Origin: Roseiarcus fermentans
GTDB taxonomy: Bacteria; Pseudomonadota; Alphaproteobacteria; Rhizobiales; Beijerinckiaceae
Length of the DNA stretch: 64,000 bases
Assembly: GCF_003315135.1 (NCBI RefSeq)
Contig: NZ_QNRK01000006.1
Span: 156,711 to 220,710, forward strand
Reading direction: 5' to 3'
Shown: one piece after another, positions 27,461 to 38,081 of the stretch
Numbering within the stretch: position 1 is the first letter of the stretch
Layout: every line of letters starts with the position of its first letter
Program-made: the position numbers and the translations under genes
The notes under the pieces: generated by a model
What the model was told of the DNA's origin: nothing
Database searches by the model: none
Seen by the model: the letters and a program-made list of their open reading frames with translations, nothing else

Positions 27461-28537
27461 TCAGTATGGGAACGGCCAGACGCGCAGCTTCTGCTTCGCC
27501 GTTCGCCACAACCGCGCGAGCCCGTGCGGCTCGGCGATCAGGAAGACGACGATCAGGATTCCGGTGATCATGGTCGTCAGCTGATCGACCCGGGCGGCCT
27601 CGATCGGCAGGCCGACCATCGGCGGCAGCGCCCGGAGCGCGATCGGCATCAGGTGCATGACCGTCGCGCCGAAGAAGGCGCCCACGATCGAGCCGAGGCC
27701 GCCGATGATGACGATGAACAAGATCTCGAACGACAGGTCGATGTTGAACGCCGCGGGTTCGGCGGCGCCGAGCCACAGGAACACCATCAGCGCGCCGGCG
27801 ACGCCGACGATGAACGACGACACCGCGAAGGCGAGGAGCTTTGCGTTGAGCAGGCGGATGCCGATCAGCTGCGCCGCAATGTCCATGTCGCGCACCGCCA
27901 TCCACATCCGCCCGATCCGGCCGTGCACGATGTTGGAGGCGATCCAGGCGAGCGCCGCGACGATGGTGAGCGCCACGAGGTAGCGGGTCGTCGGCGTCGC
28001 GTTCGGGCCGGTGACGAAAACGCCGAACAGCGTCGCGTTCGGGACTTCGATCGCGCCGGAATCATTGTCGTTGACCAGCCACGGCACGCGGGAAAAACAC
28101 CATTCGAGGAAGAACTGCGCCGCCAGCGTCGCCACCGCCAGGTAGAAGCCCTTGATGCGCAGGCTCGGCAGGCCGAACGCGACGCCGACCGCCGCCGAGA
28201 CGAAGCCGCTCGTGACGATCCAGACGAGGATGTTCACCTGCGGGAACGCGGTCTCGAGCTTGTAGCAGGCGTAGGCCCCGACCCCCATGAAGGCGCCCGT
28301 GCCGAGCGACAGGAGGTCGGTGTAGCCGGTGAGCAGGTTGAGCCCGATCCCGGCGAGCGACAGGATCAGGAACGGGATCATCATGGTGTTCAGGAAGAAC
28401 GGGCCGCCGAACGCCGGAATGATGACGAAGGCGACGAAAAGGATCAGCGCGACGCCGAAGCGGTCCTGGCGGATCGGGAAGATCGCCATGTCCGCGGCAT
28501 AGGTCGTCTTGTACTGGCCGGCTTCGCGGTAGAACAC
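27461..28537 (-). CDS. livM: Liv-type ABC transporter permease LivM
   Basis: 358 residues, many hydrophobic helices: FGVALILFVAFVIIPAFGG, FLILSLAGIGLNLLTGYTDLLSLGTGAFMGVGAY (the GYxxxxSLGxGAFxxxGAY permease motif), GLPSLRIKGFYLAVATLAAQ and FIVIIGGLGSIVGAFFGA. It pairs with LivH. Forty bases separate it from livK; a palindromic repeat sits in the gap to livH. Confidence 0.93.
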   Translation of the reverse strand: MFYREAGQYKTTYAADMAIFPIRQDRFGVALILFVAFVIIPAFGGPFFLNTMMIPFLILSLAGIGLNLLTGYTDLLSLGTGAFMGVGAYACYKLETAFPQVNILVWIVTSGFVSAAVGVAFGLPSLRIKGFYLAVATLAAQFFLEWCFSRVPWLVNDNDSGAIEVPNATLFGVFVTGPNATPTTRYLVALTIVAALAWIASNIVHGRIGRMWMAVRDMDIAAQLIGIRLLNAKLLAFAVSSFIVGVAGALMVFLWLGAAEPAAFNIDLSFEILFIVIIGGLGSIVGAFFGATVMHLMPIALRALPPMVGLPIEAARVDQLTTMITGILIVVFLIAEPHGLARLWRTAKQKLRVWPFPY

Positions 28538-28556
28538 GAGGATTCTCCTGCCTATG

Positions 28557-28635
28557 CCGTCATTGCGAGGCGAAGCCGAAGCAATCCAGCGGTCCGCGCA
28601 GCGGGTGGATTGCTTCGCTTCGCTCGCAATGACGG
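28557..28635. repeat. Palindromic intergenic repeat (GTCATTGCGAGG family)
   Basis: CCGTCATTGCGAGGCGAAGC ... CGCTCGCAATGACGG: inverted ends, with GCAATCCA / TGGATTGC as a second nested pair. Same family as the long element at 1798-1981. It sits between livM and livH within an operon and could form a very stable hairpin in the mRNA. Confidence 0.85.
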
Positions 28636-28647
28636 ATGGGTATTGGC

Positions 28648-29604
28648 TCAGATCCGCTCAATGATCTTCTCCCCGAACAGGCCCTGGGGGCGGAACAACA
28701 GAAAGACGAGGGCGATGATGTAGGCGAGCCAGCTCTCGATGCCGCCGCCCAGCAGCGGACCCCAGTAGAATTCGCCGAGCTTCTCGCCGACGCCGATGAT
28801 CAGCCCGCCGACGATCGCGCCCGGCACCGAGGTCAGGCCGCCGAGGATCAGCACCGGCAGCGCCTTCAGCGACACCACCTGCAGCGCGAACGACACGTCC
28901 GAGCGCGCGCCCCAGAAGATCCCGGTGGCGAGCGCGACGACGCCGGCGGTGAACCAGACGATGACCCAGATCTGGTCGAGCGAGACGCCGACCGAAAGCG
29001 CCGCCTGATGGTCGTCGGCGACGGCGCGCAAAGCCCGGCCGATGCGCGTCTTCTGGAAGAACACGGCGAGGCCCGCGACCATGACAATCGCGATCGCGGC
29101 CGCCGCGATGTCCAGCTTCTGCAACTGCACCCTGCCGCCGAACAGGGCGAGGTTGATCGCGCCGCTCGGCAGAAACAGCTCCTTGGTGATCATCGACTTG
29201 GGATTGCCGCCGAACACGAGCTCGCCGAAGCCGATGAGAAAATAGGTGACGCCCAGCGTCGCCATCAGCAGGATGATGTCGGGCTGGTTGACCAGCGGCC
29301 GCAACACCAGCCGCTCGACGCCGACCGCGAGGCCGTACATGACCGCGATCGTCAGGCCGAGGGCGATCCACGCCGGCACGCCCTTTTCCGCGAGGCCGAC
29401 CAGCGTCAGCGCCGCGAACACCATCATGATCCCTTGCGCGAAGTTGAACACGCCCGAGGCCTTGTAGATGAGCACGAAGCCGAGCGCGATCAGCGCATAG
29501 AGGACGCCGGCGACGAAGCCCTCCCACACCGTCTGCGCCAGCAGGTCGGGGGCCGAGATCATCTGCGCGACGGGGTCGACGAAGACGGCGTGGAGGAGGT
29601 CCAT
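28648..29604 (-). CDS. livH: Liv-type ABC transporter permease LivH
   Basis: About 318 residues. LLAQTVWEGFVAGVLYALIA, LGFVLIYKASGVFNFAQGIM (LivH signature NFAQG), RALRAVADDHQAALSVGVSL (the cytosolic EAA-like loop) and KALPVLILGGLTSVPGAIVG. I use the ATG at 29604; the frame extends further upstream but reads into the repeat region. Two of the dispersed repeats lie between it and livG. Confidence 0.93.
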   Translation of the reverse strand: MDLLHAVFVDPVAQMISAPDLLAQTVWEGFVAGVLYALIALGFVLIYKASGVFNFAQGIMMVFAALTLVGLAEKGVPAWIALGLTIAVMYGLAVGVERLVLRPLVNQPDIILLMATLGVTYFLIGFGELVFGGNPKSMITKELFLPSGAINLALFGGRVQLQKLDIAAAAIAIVMVAGLAVFFQKTRIGRALRAVADDHQAALSVGVSLDQIWVIVWFTAGVVALATGIFWGARSDVSFALQVVSLKALPVLILGGLTSVPGAIVGGLIIGVGEKLGEFYWGPLLGGGIESWLAYIIALVFLLFRPQGLFGEKIIERI

Positions 29605-29643
29605 GGTCAGCGCCCGGGTCGGGTGGCGCGCGCCGCGCGCGCC

Positions 29644-29695
29644 CCTTCTCCGCAAAGCGGGGAAGGTGGCCCGAAGGGCCGGATGGGGTGGGGGC
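29644..29695. repeat. Palindromic repeat copy
   Basis: TTCTCCGCAAAGCGGGGAAG followed by gtggcccgaagggccggatggggtg. It has the same two-hairpin structure as 25931-25990 with a variant first loop. Confidence 0.7.
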
Positions 29696-29763
29696 CGCCG
29701 GCCCGATGCGTGTCGGATTGCACGGCCCTTGCCGCGAACCTGCTCGGGCCGAGACCTGCTTTC

Positions 29764-29820
29764 CGGACCCCATCCGGCCCTTCGGGCCACCTTCCCCAGC
29801 AAGAGCTGGGGAAGGGGTCG
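29764..29820. repeat. Palindromic repeat copy, inverted orientation
   Basis: GGACCCCATCCGGCCCTTCG followed by ggccaccttccccagcaagagctggggaagg. It is the reverse orientation of the 25931 and 29644 copies, so the pair in the livH-livG gap forms a large inverted repeat. Confidence 0.75.
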
Positions 29821-29905
29821 CGTCGCGCCTTGCGCGAATGCGGCAGCCCCGAGAAGTGGAAGGAGAGCGCGACCCCGACCTCGGGCATGCTCGTCGCATT
29901 CATCC

Positions 29906-30688
29906 TCAACGCCCCACGCCCAGATACGCCGCGATCACCCTCGGATCCGTCTTGACGTCGTCGGGGACGCCGTCGGCGATCTTGCGCCCGTATTCGAGCA
30001 CGAGGACGCGGTCGGAGAGGTCCATCACCACGCCGATGTCGTGCTCGATCAGGGCGACGGTCAGCCCGCGCAGGCGCCTGGCCTCGACGATGAAGCGGCT
30101 CATGTCCTCCTTCTCCTCGAGGTTCATGCCCGCCATCGGCTCGTCGAGCAGCAGCAGCGTCGGCTCCATCGCCAGCGCCCGGCCGAGTTCGACCCGCTTC
30201 TGCAAGCCGTAGGGCAGGGCGCCGACCGGCGTTTTCCGGATGTGCTCGATCTCGAGGAAGTCGATGATCTCCTCGCACACGCGCCGGTGCGCGATCTCCT
30301 CGGCCAGCGCGGGGCCGTGGCGCAGCGCCTGCCAGACGAGGCCGCGCCGCATCTTGAGGCTGCGCCCGGTCATGATGTTGTCGAGCGTCGTCATCCCCTT
30401 GAACAGGGCGACGTTCTGGAACGTGCGGGCGATTCCCTGCACCGCCGCCTCGTGCGGCTTCATCCGGGCGCGGGTGCGCCCCCGGTAGGTGATCCGGCCC
30501 TCTTGCGGGTGATAGAAGCCGTTGACCACGTTGAGCATCGACGTCTTGCCGGCGCCGTTCGGGCCGATGATGGCGCGGATCTCGCCGCGCCGGATGTCGA
30601 ACGACACGTCGCTGATCGCGCGCACGCCGCCGAACGACAGCGACACGGCGTCGACGGCGAGCAGGATATCGTCATACGCCTCGATCAT
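29906..30688 (-). CDS. livG: Liv-type ABC transporter, ATP-binding protein LivG
   Basis: 260 residues. AVSLSFGGVRAISDVSFDIR, Walker A GPNGAGKTSMLNVV, signature LPYGLQKRVELGRALA, Walker B LLLLDEPMAGMN, switch IEHDIGVVMDLSDRV, all typical of LivG. Its ATG overlaps the stop of the upstream ligase as ATGA (30688-30685), so translation is coupled. Confidence 0.93.
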   Translation of the reverse strand: MIEAYDDILLAVDAVSLSFGGVRAISDVSFDIRRGEIRAIIGPNGAGKTSMLNVVNGFYHPQEGRITYRGRTRARMKPHEAAVQGIARTFQNVALFKGMTTLDNIMTGRSLKMRRGLVWQALRHGPALAEEIAHRRVCEEIIDFLEIEHIRKTPVGALPYGLQKRVELGRALAMEPTLLLLDEPMAGMNLEEKEDMSRFIVEARRLRGLTVALIEHDIGVVMDLSDRVLVLEYGRKIADGVPDDVKTDPRVIAAYLGVGR

Positions 30689-32658
30689 GCCGCGCGCGCC
30701 TGCGCGCCCTTCGGGTGGAGAAGGACATCGACGATGCGCGCGGTCCCGCTGAGCTTGCCCTTGCGGCCGTCCTCGTAGGTGATCTCGGCCGCGATCGAGG
30801 CTTCGGTCGCGCCGGCGTAGAGGCCGTCGATCAGCGGCGCGTAGCGCTCGGCGATGAAGCGGCGGCGCACCTTCTGCGTCCGGGTCAGCTCGCCGTCGTC
30901 GGCGTCGAGCTCCTTGGGCAGGATCAGGAAGCGCCGGATCTGCGCGCCGGCCATCATCGGCTCGCGGCTCAGCGCCAGGTTCACCGCGTCGACATGCGCC
31001 TCGATCATCGCGGCGACACGCGGATGGGCGGCGAGCTCCTGGTACGAGGCGTAGGCGATGGCGTTGCGCTCGGCCCAGTTTCCGACCGAGGCGAGCTCGA
31101 TGTTGATCATCGCGGCGACGAAGTCGCGCCCGTCGCCGATCGCCACCGCCTCGCGGATGTTGGGGAAGAACTTCAGCTTGTTCTCGATGTATTTCGGCGC
31201 GAACAACTGCCCGCCGGCGAGCCGGCCGACGTCCCTGGCCCGGTCGACGATCTTGAGCTGGCCGTCCGGCTCGAAGAAGCCGGCGTCGCCCGTCCTGACC
31301 CAGCCGTCCTCGGTCAGCGCCTCGGCGGTCTTGTCGGGCTCGCGGAAGTAGCCGACGAACTGCCCCGGCGACTTGAACTGCACTTCGCCGTCGGGCGCGA
31401 TGCGCAGCTCGACATGCGGCGCGGGCGGCCCGACCGCGTCCGAGCGCACCGCCCCGTCGGCCTGCGCGGTGACGTAGAGAAACGCCTCGGTCTGGCCGTA
31501 GAGCTGCTTCAGGTTGAGCCCGATCGAGCGATAGAAGGCGAACAGATCCGAGCCGATCGCCTCGCCCGCGGTATAGGCGACGCGGATGCGCGAGAAGCCG
31601 AGCGCGTTCTTGAGCGGCGCGTAGATGACGAGGTCGCCGAAGGCGTAGGCGAGCCGTGCGAAAACCGGGACGTTTTCGCCGTTGGCGATTGCTTCGCCCC
31701 AACGCTTCGCCACGTCCATGAAACGGCGGTAGAGCCACTTCTTGACCGCGCCTGCGTCCTCCATTCGGATCTGCACCCGGGTCAACAGCGCTTCGAACAC
31801 ACGGGGCGGGGCGAAGTGGAAAGTCGGGCCGATCTCGCGCAGGTCGTTCTCCGCGGTGTCGGCGCTTTCCGGGCAGGCCATGCAGAAGCCCGCGACGTAG
31901 CCTTGCGCGTAGTTGAGGTAGTGGTCGCCGACCCAGGCGAGCGGCAGATAGGCCAGCACCTCGTCGCGGTCGGTGAGTCGATCGAAGGCGACGGTGTCGC
32001 GCGCCGCGGCGATGCAGCGCTCGGCCGTCAGCACCACGCCCTTCGAGCGCCCCGTGGTGCCGGAGGTATAGAGAATGACCGAGGGGTCCGAGCCCCGGCC
32101 TTCGTCGATGCGCCGGTCGAGGTCGGATGCAATTGCGCCGTCCCGGAGCGCCGCGCGGCCTTTTGCCATCACGGCTTCGAGCGGGGCGAGACCGGGCTCG
32201 TCGGCGCCGTCGAGGCCGCGCGGCTCGTCGTAGAGAATGCGCCGGACGCCGGGCAGGCGATCGCGGGTCGACAGAATCTTGTCGACCTGTTCCTGATCCT
32301 GCGCGACGACGACGGAGGCTCGCGAATGGTCGAGCAGCGTCGCGAGTTCGTCGGCGACGGCGTCGGCGTAGAAGGGCGCCGGGATCGCGCCGACCATCTG
32401 CGCCGCCGTGATCGACCAGTAGAGTCTCGGTCGGTTGGCGCCGACGATCGCCAGCGTCTCGCCGCGCTCGAGCCCGAGCGCGAGGAGCCCAGCCGCCAGC
32501 GCGCGCGTCTCGTCGTAGACTTGCGCCCAGGTCCACGTCTGCCAGAGGCCGAGATCCTTGTGCCGGAAGGCCGCGCGGCCGCCGCGCGCGGAGGCATGCC
32601 CCCGCAGGAGCTTTGCGAACGTATCGCCCGCAACGCCTCGTTCGCGCGCCGACCCCAA
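30685..32658 (-). CDS. Long-chain-type acyl-CoA synthetase (AMP-binding)
   Basis: About 657 residues, the FadD/FAA-like large form. Motifs: VILYTSGTTGRSKGVVLTAE (A3), LYGQTEAFLYVTAQ (A5), WVRTGDAGFFEPDGQLKIVDRARD (A7/A8), and LTRTQKVRRRF (A10 region with KV in place of the short-form PxxxGK). I start at TTG 32658, which follows GGGAGGAG; the open frame to 33126 upstream is Arg/Pro filler that crosses the nifA promoter region. First gene of the seven-gene operon, overlapping livG by ATGA. In several alphaproteobacteria such a ligase heads a Liv operon, consistent with CoA activation of an imported carboxylic acid. Confidence 0.88.
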   Translation of the reverse strand: MGSARERGVAGDTFAKLLRGHASARGGRAAFRHKDLGLWQTWTWAQVYDETRALAAGLLALGLERGETLAIVGANRPRLYWSITAAQMVGAIPAPFYADAVADELATLLDHSRASVVVAQDQEQVDKILSTRDRLPGVRRILYDEPRGLDGADEPGLAPLEAVMAKGRAALRDGAIASDLDRRIDEGRGSDPSVILYTSGTTGRSKGVVLTAERCIAAARDTVAFDRLTDRDEVLAYLPLAWVGDHYLNYAQGYVAGFCMACPESADTAENDLREIGPTFHFAPPRVFEALLTRVQIRMEDAGAVKKWLYRRFMDVAKRWGEAIANGENVPVFARLAYAFGDLVIYAPLKNALGFSRIRVAYTAGEAIGSDLFAFYRSIGLNLKQLYGQTEAFLYVTAQADGAVRSDAVGPPAPHVELRIAPDGEVQFKSPGQFVGYFREPDKTAEALTEDGWVRTGDAGFFEPDGQLKIVDRARDVGRLAGGQLFAPKYIENKLKFFPNIREAVAIGDGRDFVAAMINIELASVGNWAERNAIAYASYQELAAHPRVAAMIEAHVDAVNLALSREPMMAGAQIRRFLILPKELDADDGELTRTQKVRRRFIAERYAPLIDGLYAGATEASIAAEITYEDGRKGKLSGTARIVDVLLHPKGAQARAA

Positions 32659-33137
32659 GCCGCTCCTCCCGTGCCCGCCCGGCGACGCTTGTGTCGCTCT
32701 TCCTCGGCTGGCGGCGGAGTATCGACAGCGCGCTCCCGTTTTCAACAGCCCTACGTTCGTCGGGGGGGTAGCGAGGCGATTCGCTCGCGCGGGGCGTCGC
32801 TCGTCCGTGTTGCGCTGCACAATTGTGAGGCGCCGAACGCAGCCGTCTTGGCGAGAGCCCGTGGGGTCGGCGGCCGCTGGGCGCGCGGTCGGGGAACTTT
32901 CCGCGCCAAAATCCGCAACACGGCGCCGTCCGATGCCGCTCCGGCGAAGCATTCGAGCAGGTTCGCCGCGGGAAGATCCGATTTTTCCGCTGGTCAAGAT
33001 GAATTCGAATTGAGCAGAACGCGAGTTTCGGCGCCGGATGTTTGCGCACGACAGAAACGTGACGCTGTGGCAGATTTCTCCCAGCAAACAGCGATCGGAC
33101 TCTTCCGTCTGGAACGGGGCGGACAAAGGAGCTTGCT
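32659..33137. promoter_or_regulatory. Divergent promoter region between the Liv operon and nifA
   Basis: This is about 480 bases. The nifA-proximal part (32980-33090) is more A+T-rich. I looked for the sigma-54 box TGGCAC-N5-TTGC and found only TGGCAG without the second half. I also looked for the NifA site TGT-N10-ACA and found TGTTTGCGCACGACA, with spacing 9 instead of 10. No promoter can be assigned firmly. Confidence 0.4.
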
Positions 33138-34934
<1,797 letters not shown>

Positions 34935-35224
34935 GCGACTGGCGAGGAGACGAAGAGTGACCGGGCGCCGGCGTTTCTTGTCGCCGCGCTCGGCGCGCGG
35001 CGAGCGGCCGCGTCGACAACGACGCCCCGGCATCCGCCCCGGTTACAGCGAAGAGAGGTGACTGCCGAGCGGGGCGTGGCAGCGGCCGGCGCGGTCTTCA
35101 ACAGGAGGGCGCGCGGCCCGCGCGTCCGCGCGGCGGGGCGCCGCCCGCCCCCTCCCAGGGCGTCCCCTGTCCCGTTCCTCGCGCACAACCGCCGCAGGCG
35201 TTGCGAACGGAAGTAGAATACTCG

Positions 35225-35776
35225 CTATTCGCTGCTCGCTCCCGCCGCCAACTTGACCGGCAGCCAGTCGGCGAAGGCGCGCGCAAGCGCATCGACGCGG
35301 CGCTCGAGCGCTGGCTGCTCCAACTGGCCCAACGACAGGTCGGCCTTCGAGGCGGTGTAGGGGAGCGTCGCGGTGAGGCTCGCGGTCTTCGCCTCCGCGC
35401 CGCCGCCGCTCAAAGTCGCCTCGCCCGTCATCCCGTCGATCGCGCCGCCCCCGGCGCCGACCATGCCGAGGACGACCGAGGAGATCCGAACTGCGAGCGT
35501 CGCGCCGCCGGGATCGCCGGGCGCCATCTCGGCCTCGAACGCATGGGCGATCCGGCCGGGCAGGGCGGACTGGACCCAGGCCGCGACCGGGCTCGCGTTC
35601 AGCGCCGCCAGCGCCGACGTATCGACGGTGACGGCGGCGATCTTGACGGCTGGACGAGCCTCGGGCTGAACCGCCGCCGGTTTCGGCGCGTCGCAGGCCG
35701 CGAGCGCGCAGGCGAGCGCGGCGGCGATCGCGAGCGCGCTCCGTCGGGTCGGGGAACTGGCCAACGCCATGGTCAT
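35225..35776 (-). CDS. Lipoprotein of unknown function
   Basis: About 183 residues. The N-terminus has an Arg-Arg pair and a lipobox (RRSALAIAAALACALAACDA), so it is an envelope lipoprotein. The mature part (LNASPVAAWVQSALPGRIAH, ATLAVRISSVVLGMVGAGGG, ASKADLSLGQLEQPALERRV) resembles small conserved alphaproteobacterial proteins without known function. Either of two ATGs (35776 or 35770) could be the start. No domain is recognised. Its start lies about 75 bases downstream of the haemoglobin stop on the same strand. Confidence 0.7.
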   Translation of the reverse strand: MTMALASSPTRRSALAIAAALACALAACDAPKPAAVQPEARPAVKIAAVTVDTSALAALNASPVAAWVQSALPGRIAHAFEAEMAPGDPGGATLAVRISSVVLGMVGAGGGAIDGMTGEATLSGGGAEAKTASLTATLPYTASKADLSLGQLEQPALERRVDALARAFADWLPVKLAAGASSE

Positions 35777-35850
35777 CGCCGATCGCGCGTCGGGCGTCGC
35801 CCCGCATGGCGCCGGACGAGGGGCGAGGCGCCTGCGCACGGTGACCGGCC

Positions 35851-36357
35851 TCAGGCGCCGTCGCCGGCCGATTCGCGCCGGTCCGCGCCCGGGTCGATGT
35901 CGTTGCGATTGCGCATGTGGTTGGCGAAGGCCGCGAGTTTCGCCCCGAACTCGGCGCGGGCGACGGGGTCGACGATGGTCTGGTCGAGCGCCGCGCCCGC
36001 GCATTTGAGCCACATGTCGCGCTCATCGGTTGCGATCGGCACGTGCAGATGGCGGGCGCGCATGAACGGCGGCCCGTAAAGCTCGGGATAGAGCGGCGGC
36101 CCGCCGACGAAACCGCTCAGAAAAGCGACCAGCCTGCGCTTCAGGTCGTCGAGGTCCGCCGGGTGCAGGTCCCAGATGCGCGCGACCGCCGGATCGCTCT
36201 CCATCGCTTCATAGAAGCGCGCGACGAAGCCTTCGAGCGCAGCCGCGCCGCCGATGCGGAGGTAGAGGGAGGGGCTGGGGGTCTCGGCGTTCAAGGGGGC
36301 GCTCGTCTGCTTTTCGTGCGGCCGGGACTTCAGCGCACGGATCGCGTCGTCCGTCAA
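35851..36357 (-). CDS. Group II truncated haemoglobin
   Basis: 2-on-2 globin for O2/NO binding in the cytosol. Seen: LYLRIGGAAALEGFVARFYEAM (helices A/B with Tyr at B10), LSGFVGGPPLYPELYG (E helix/loop), MRARHLHVPI (proximal His F8) and DERDMWLKCAGAAL (Trp at G8, diagnostic for group II/TrHbO). I place the start at TTG 36357; the frame stays open to 36393 but that part runs into a dispersed repeat. The first ~35 residues before LYLRIGG are unusual for the family, so a start nearer 36294 is possible. With NifA and cytochrome bd near, a microaerobic role is plausible. Confidence 0.85.
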   Translation of the reverse strand: MTDDAIRALKSRPHEKQTSAPLNAETPSPSLYLRIGGAAALEGFVARFYEAMESDPAVARIWDLHPADLDDLKRRLVAFLSGFVGGPPLYPELYGPPFMRARHLHVPIATDERDMWLKCAGAALDQTIVDPVARAEFGAKLAAFANHMRNRNDIDPGADRRESAGDGA

Positions 36358-36366
36358 CGGTGCGCG

Positions 36367-36430
36367 TTCACCACGAAGGACACGAAGGGCCACGAAGCCT
36401 TCGTGGTTCTTGGTGTCCTTTGTGTTGAAT
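36367..36430. repeat. Imperfect palindromic repeat (TTCACCACGAAGGACACGAAG family)
   Basis: TTCACCACGAAGGACACGAA followed by gggccacgaagccttcgtggttcttggtgtcctttgtgttgaat. The two halves are complementary. Another copy is at 49519-49583. It abuts the 5' end of the haemoglobin gene. Confidence 0.75.
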
Positions 36431-36987
36431 CTCCCGGCCGCCCCCGATCAGCGCCCCTCGCGACAGCAACGGCCCCGACGCCGTCAGGCGGAGCGGGGCC
36501 TTGGGTCGACTTTGCGAACCCTTCTGAGATGCTGCAGATGCTCTTGTCGGCGATTTTACGCTTGGCCTTCGCGTTCGTCGTCGATCCTGATTGTCATCGA
36601 TGTTGAAAGCGCTCTTTGCTCTGGCATATGGAGCTCCGAAACGCCTCGACTTCAGCGACGCCGAAGTCGGCTCTTCATGCCCGGTGGAGTCAAGCTCACC
36701 CCACTTTCTGCCGTGCTCTTCAGCCCCGGCTCAGGATCGTCGCCTCTCCGGACCAAAGCCCTCGCGACGACTTGATGACAGTCTTCTCCTCTTCACGATG
36801 ACTGTCAAATGAATTTTGAGCACACTGCGAACCTGTGTTCCGGCGCGATGGCGCGTGGCCGGCGTCGCCTCCCTGCCGACTTCGACAGCCGCGCATCCCG
36901 CTCGTGGCGAGAAGGCCCGCGCGCCTCTTCCGAACAGCCGGCCTCGCCGTCTGCGCGGCGGCTCGGGGCCGTCCCGCAGGCGCCCGT
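36431..36987. other. Intergenic stretch with a strong hairpin
   Basis: No gene recognised in about 550 bases. GGCCCCG...CGGGGCC with an inner CGCC/GGCG pair (36471-36500) makes a very stable hairpin without a following T-run; it may be a factor-assisted terminator. The rest is moderately A+T-rich around 36770-36830. Confidence 0.4.
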
Positions 36988-37539
36988 TCAGGGAGAGTCG
37001 GGCTGTCGCTTTTCCCGGGACGGCCGCTCCTTCTCGACGACCGGCGCGGCGGGCGTCTCGGCGACCGTCGGCGGGGCGGCCGCGGCTTCGGGCGTCGACG
37101 CGGGGGCCTTTTCGTCGCCTGGCGGGCGCGCGGCGGCGGGTTCGACCGGACGGGCCGGGCCGACCCCGAGCGTCGGCCAGCCGAGCCAGGTCGAAAGCGG
37201 CGCCGGATCAGCGATCAGGGCTTTCGGCGCCAGCGGCGACAGGCCGTGCAGGAGGACGGGCAGCCCGAGCCAATTCGACAGCGGCGTGGCCGGGTCCTGA
37301 CTTCTGGGCCGCGCCCCGAGCGGGCCGCTGTCCTCCTGCGCCCCCAGATCCTTCGACGGCCCATGGCTGTCGAGAATGCGCGCCGCCTTGGCCCCCTGGC
37401 CGAACGGCGGGTCGACCGAGACGGTGACGCGACCCGGGTCGAACGAGGCCTGCACCTCGCCGAAACCGCTGGAAGACAGCTCGTCGATCGCCGCTTTGGC
37501 CCGCCCGGCGTCCGCATAGGTTCGCTTCTCGATCGCCAT
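36988..37539 (-). CDS. Conserved hypothetical protein with PLSxWLGxP repeats
   Basis: 183 residues. The N-terminal ~60 residues form a small domain (TYADAGRAKAAIDELSSSGF ... VTVSVDPPFGQGAKAARILDSHGP) of the kind seen in Rhizobiales general-stress/flip-flop proteins that bind small metabolites. Then come two copies of a short motif, PLSNWLGLPVLLHGLSPL and PLSTWLGWPTL, and a Pro/Ala/Glu-rich tail. I have seen PLSxxLGxPxL repeats in uncharacterised Methylobacterium/Bradyrhizobium proteins. ATG 37539 has GGAG seven bases upstream; a longer frame to 37905 is not supported. Function unknown. Confidence 0.7.
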   Translation of the reverse strand: MAIEKRTYADAGRAKAAIDELSSSGFGEVQASFDPGRVTVSVDPPFGQGAKAARILDSHGPSKDLGAQEDSGPLGARPRSQDPATPLSNWLGLPVLLHGLSPLAPKALIADPAPLSTWLGWPTLGVGPARPVEPAAARPPGDEKAPASTPEAAAAPPTVAETPAAPVVEKERPSREKRQPDSP

Positions 37540-38081
37540 TCTTTCACTCCGAATGTCTCGACAGGCGCTACGGCCGCGGGGCTTTCGCCCGCGGCGCCGA
37601 ACCGTGATCGACGCCGACCGTGACGGCGCCCGTGGGTTGCGAGATTGCCGGCCGATTACGCAAAAGGTGTGGCGATCACGGGCGGCGAAGCGGGCCGGAT
37701 TACGCTCATGCGGCGGCGATCGGGATCGCCGAGCCCATCCGGACTTTGCCGCCGAAGCCCGCCCCCGGCCCTCGTTTGCGCCCGGATCGCCGCGCCGATC
37801 GACGTCGATTGTGAACGCCCTGAACCCACGCGCGAGATCGACCGAGCCGTTGCGAAAGCAATCGCCTCCCTCGATGCCGTCGAAGCGCCAATGGAACGAT
37901 GTCAATCGTCCGGTCGTTTGTTGACAGTCACAATTATGATTTGAATGACAATGCCTTTTTTAGCATTTCAGAGAGAACTTGGGAACGATTTGACGCGATT
38001 TTGACGCATTTCAGGTGAGACAATCTCTCCATATTCTGACCGACGTCTGACCGCAACGCGGCGAATTCGGGGAGGACGGCG
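37540..38081. other. Divergent intergenic region
   Basis: This is about 540 bases between two divergent genes. 37920-38040 is markedly A+T-rich (ttgacagtcacaattatgat ...) with TTGACA at 37920-37925, a good -35 candidate; TATGAT lies 9 bases after it, too close for a standard promoter. No gene recognised. Confidence 0.4.

Noticed and set aside
33049..33063. NifA upstream activating sequence before nifA
   Set aside because: TGT and ACA are 9 bases apart, not 10, and no -24/-12 promoter follows; not better than chance.
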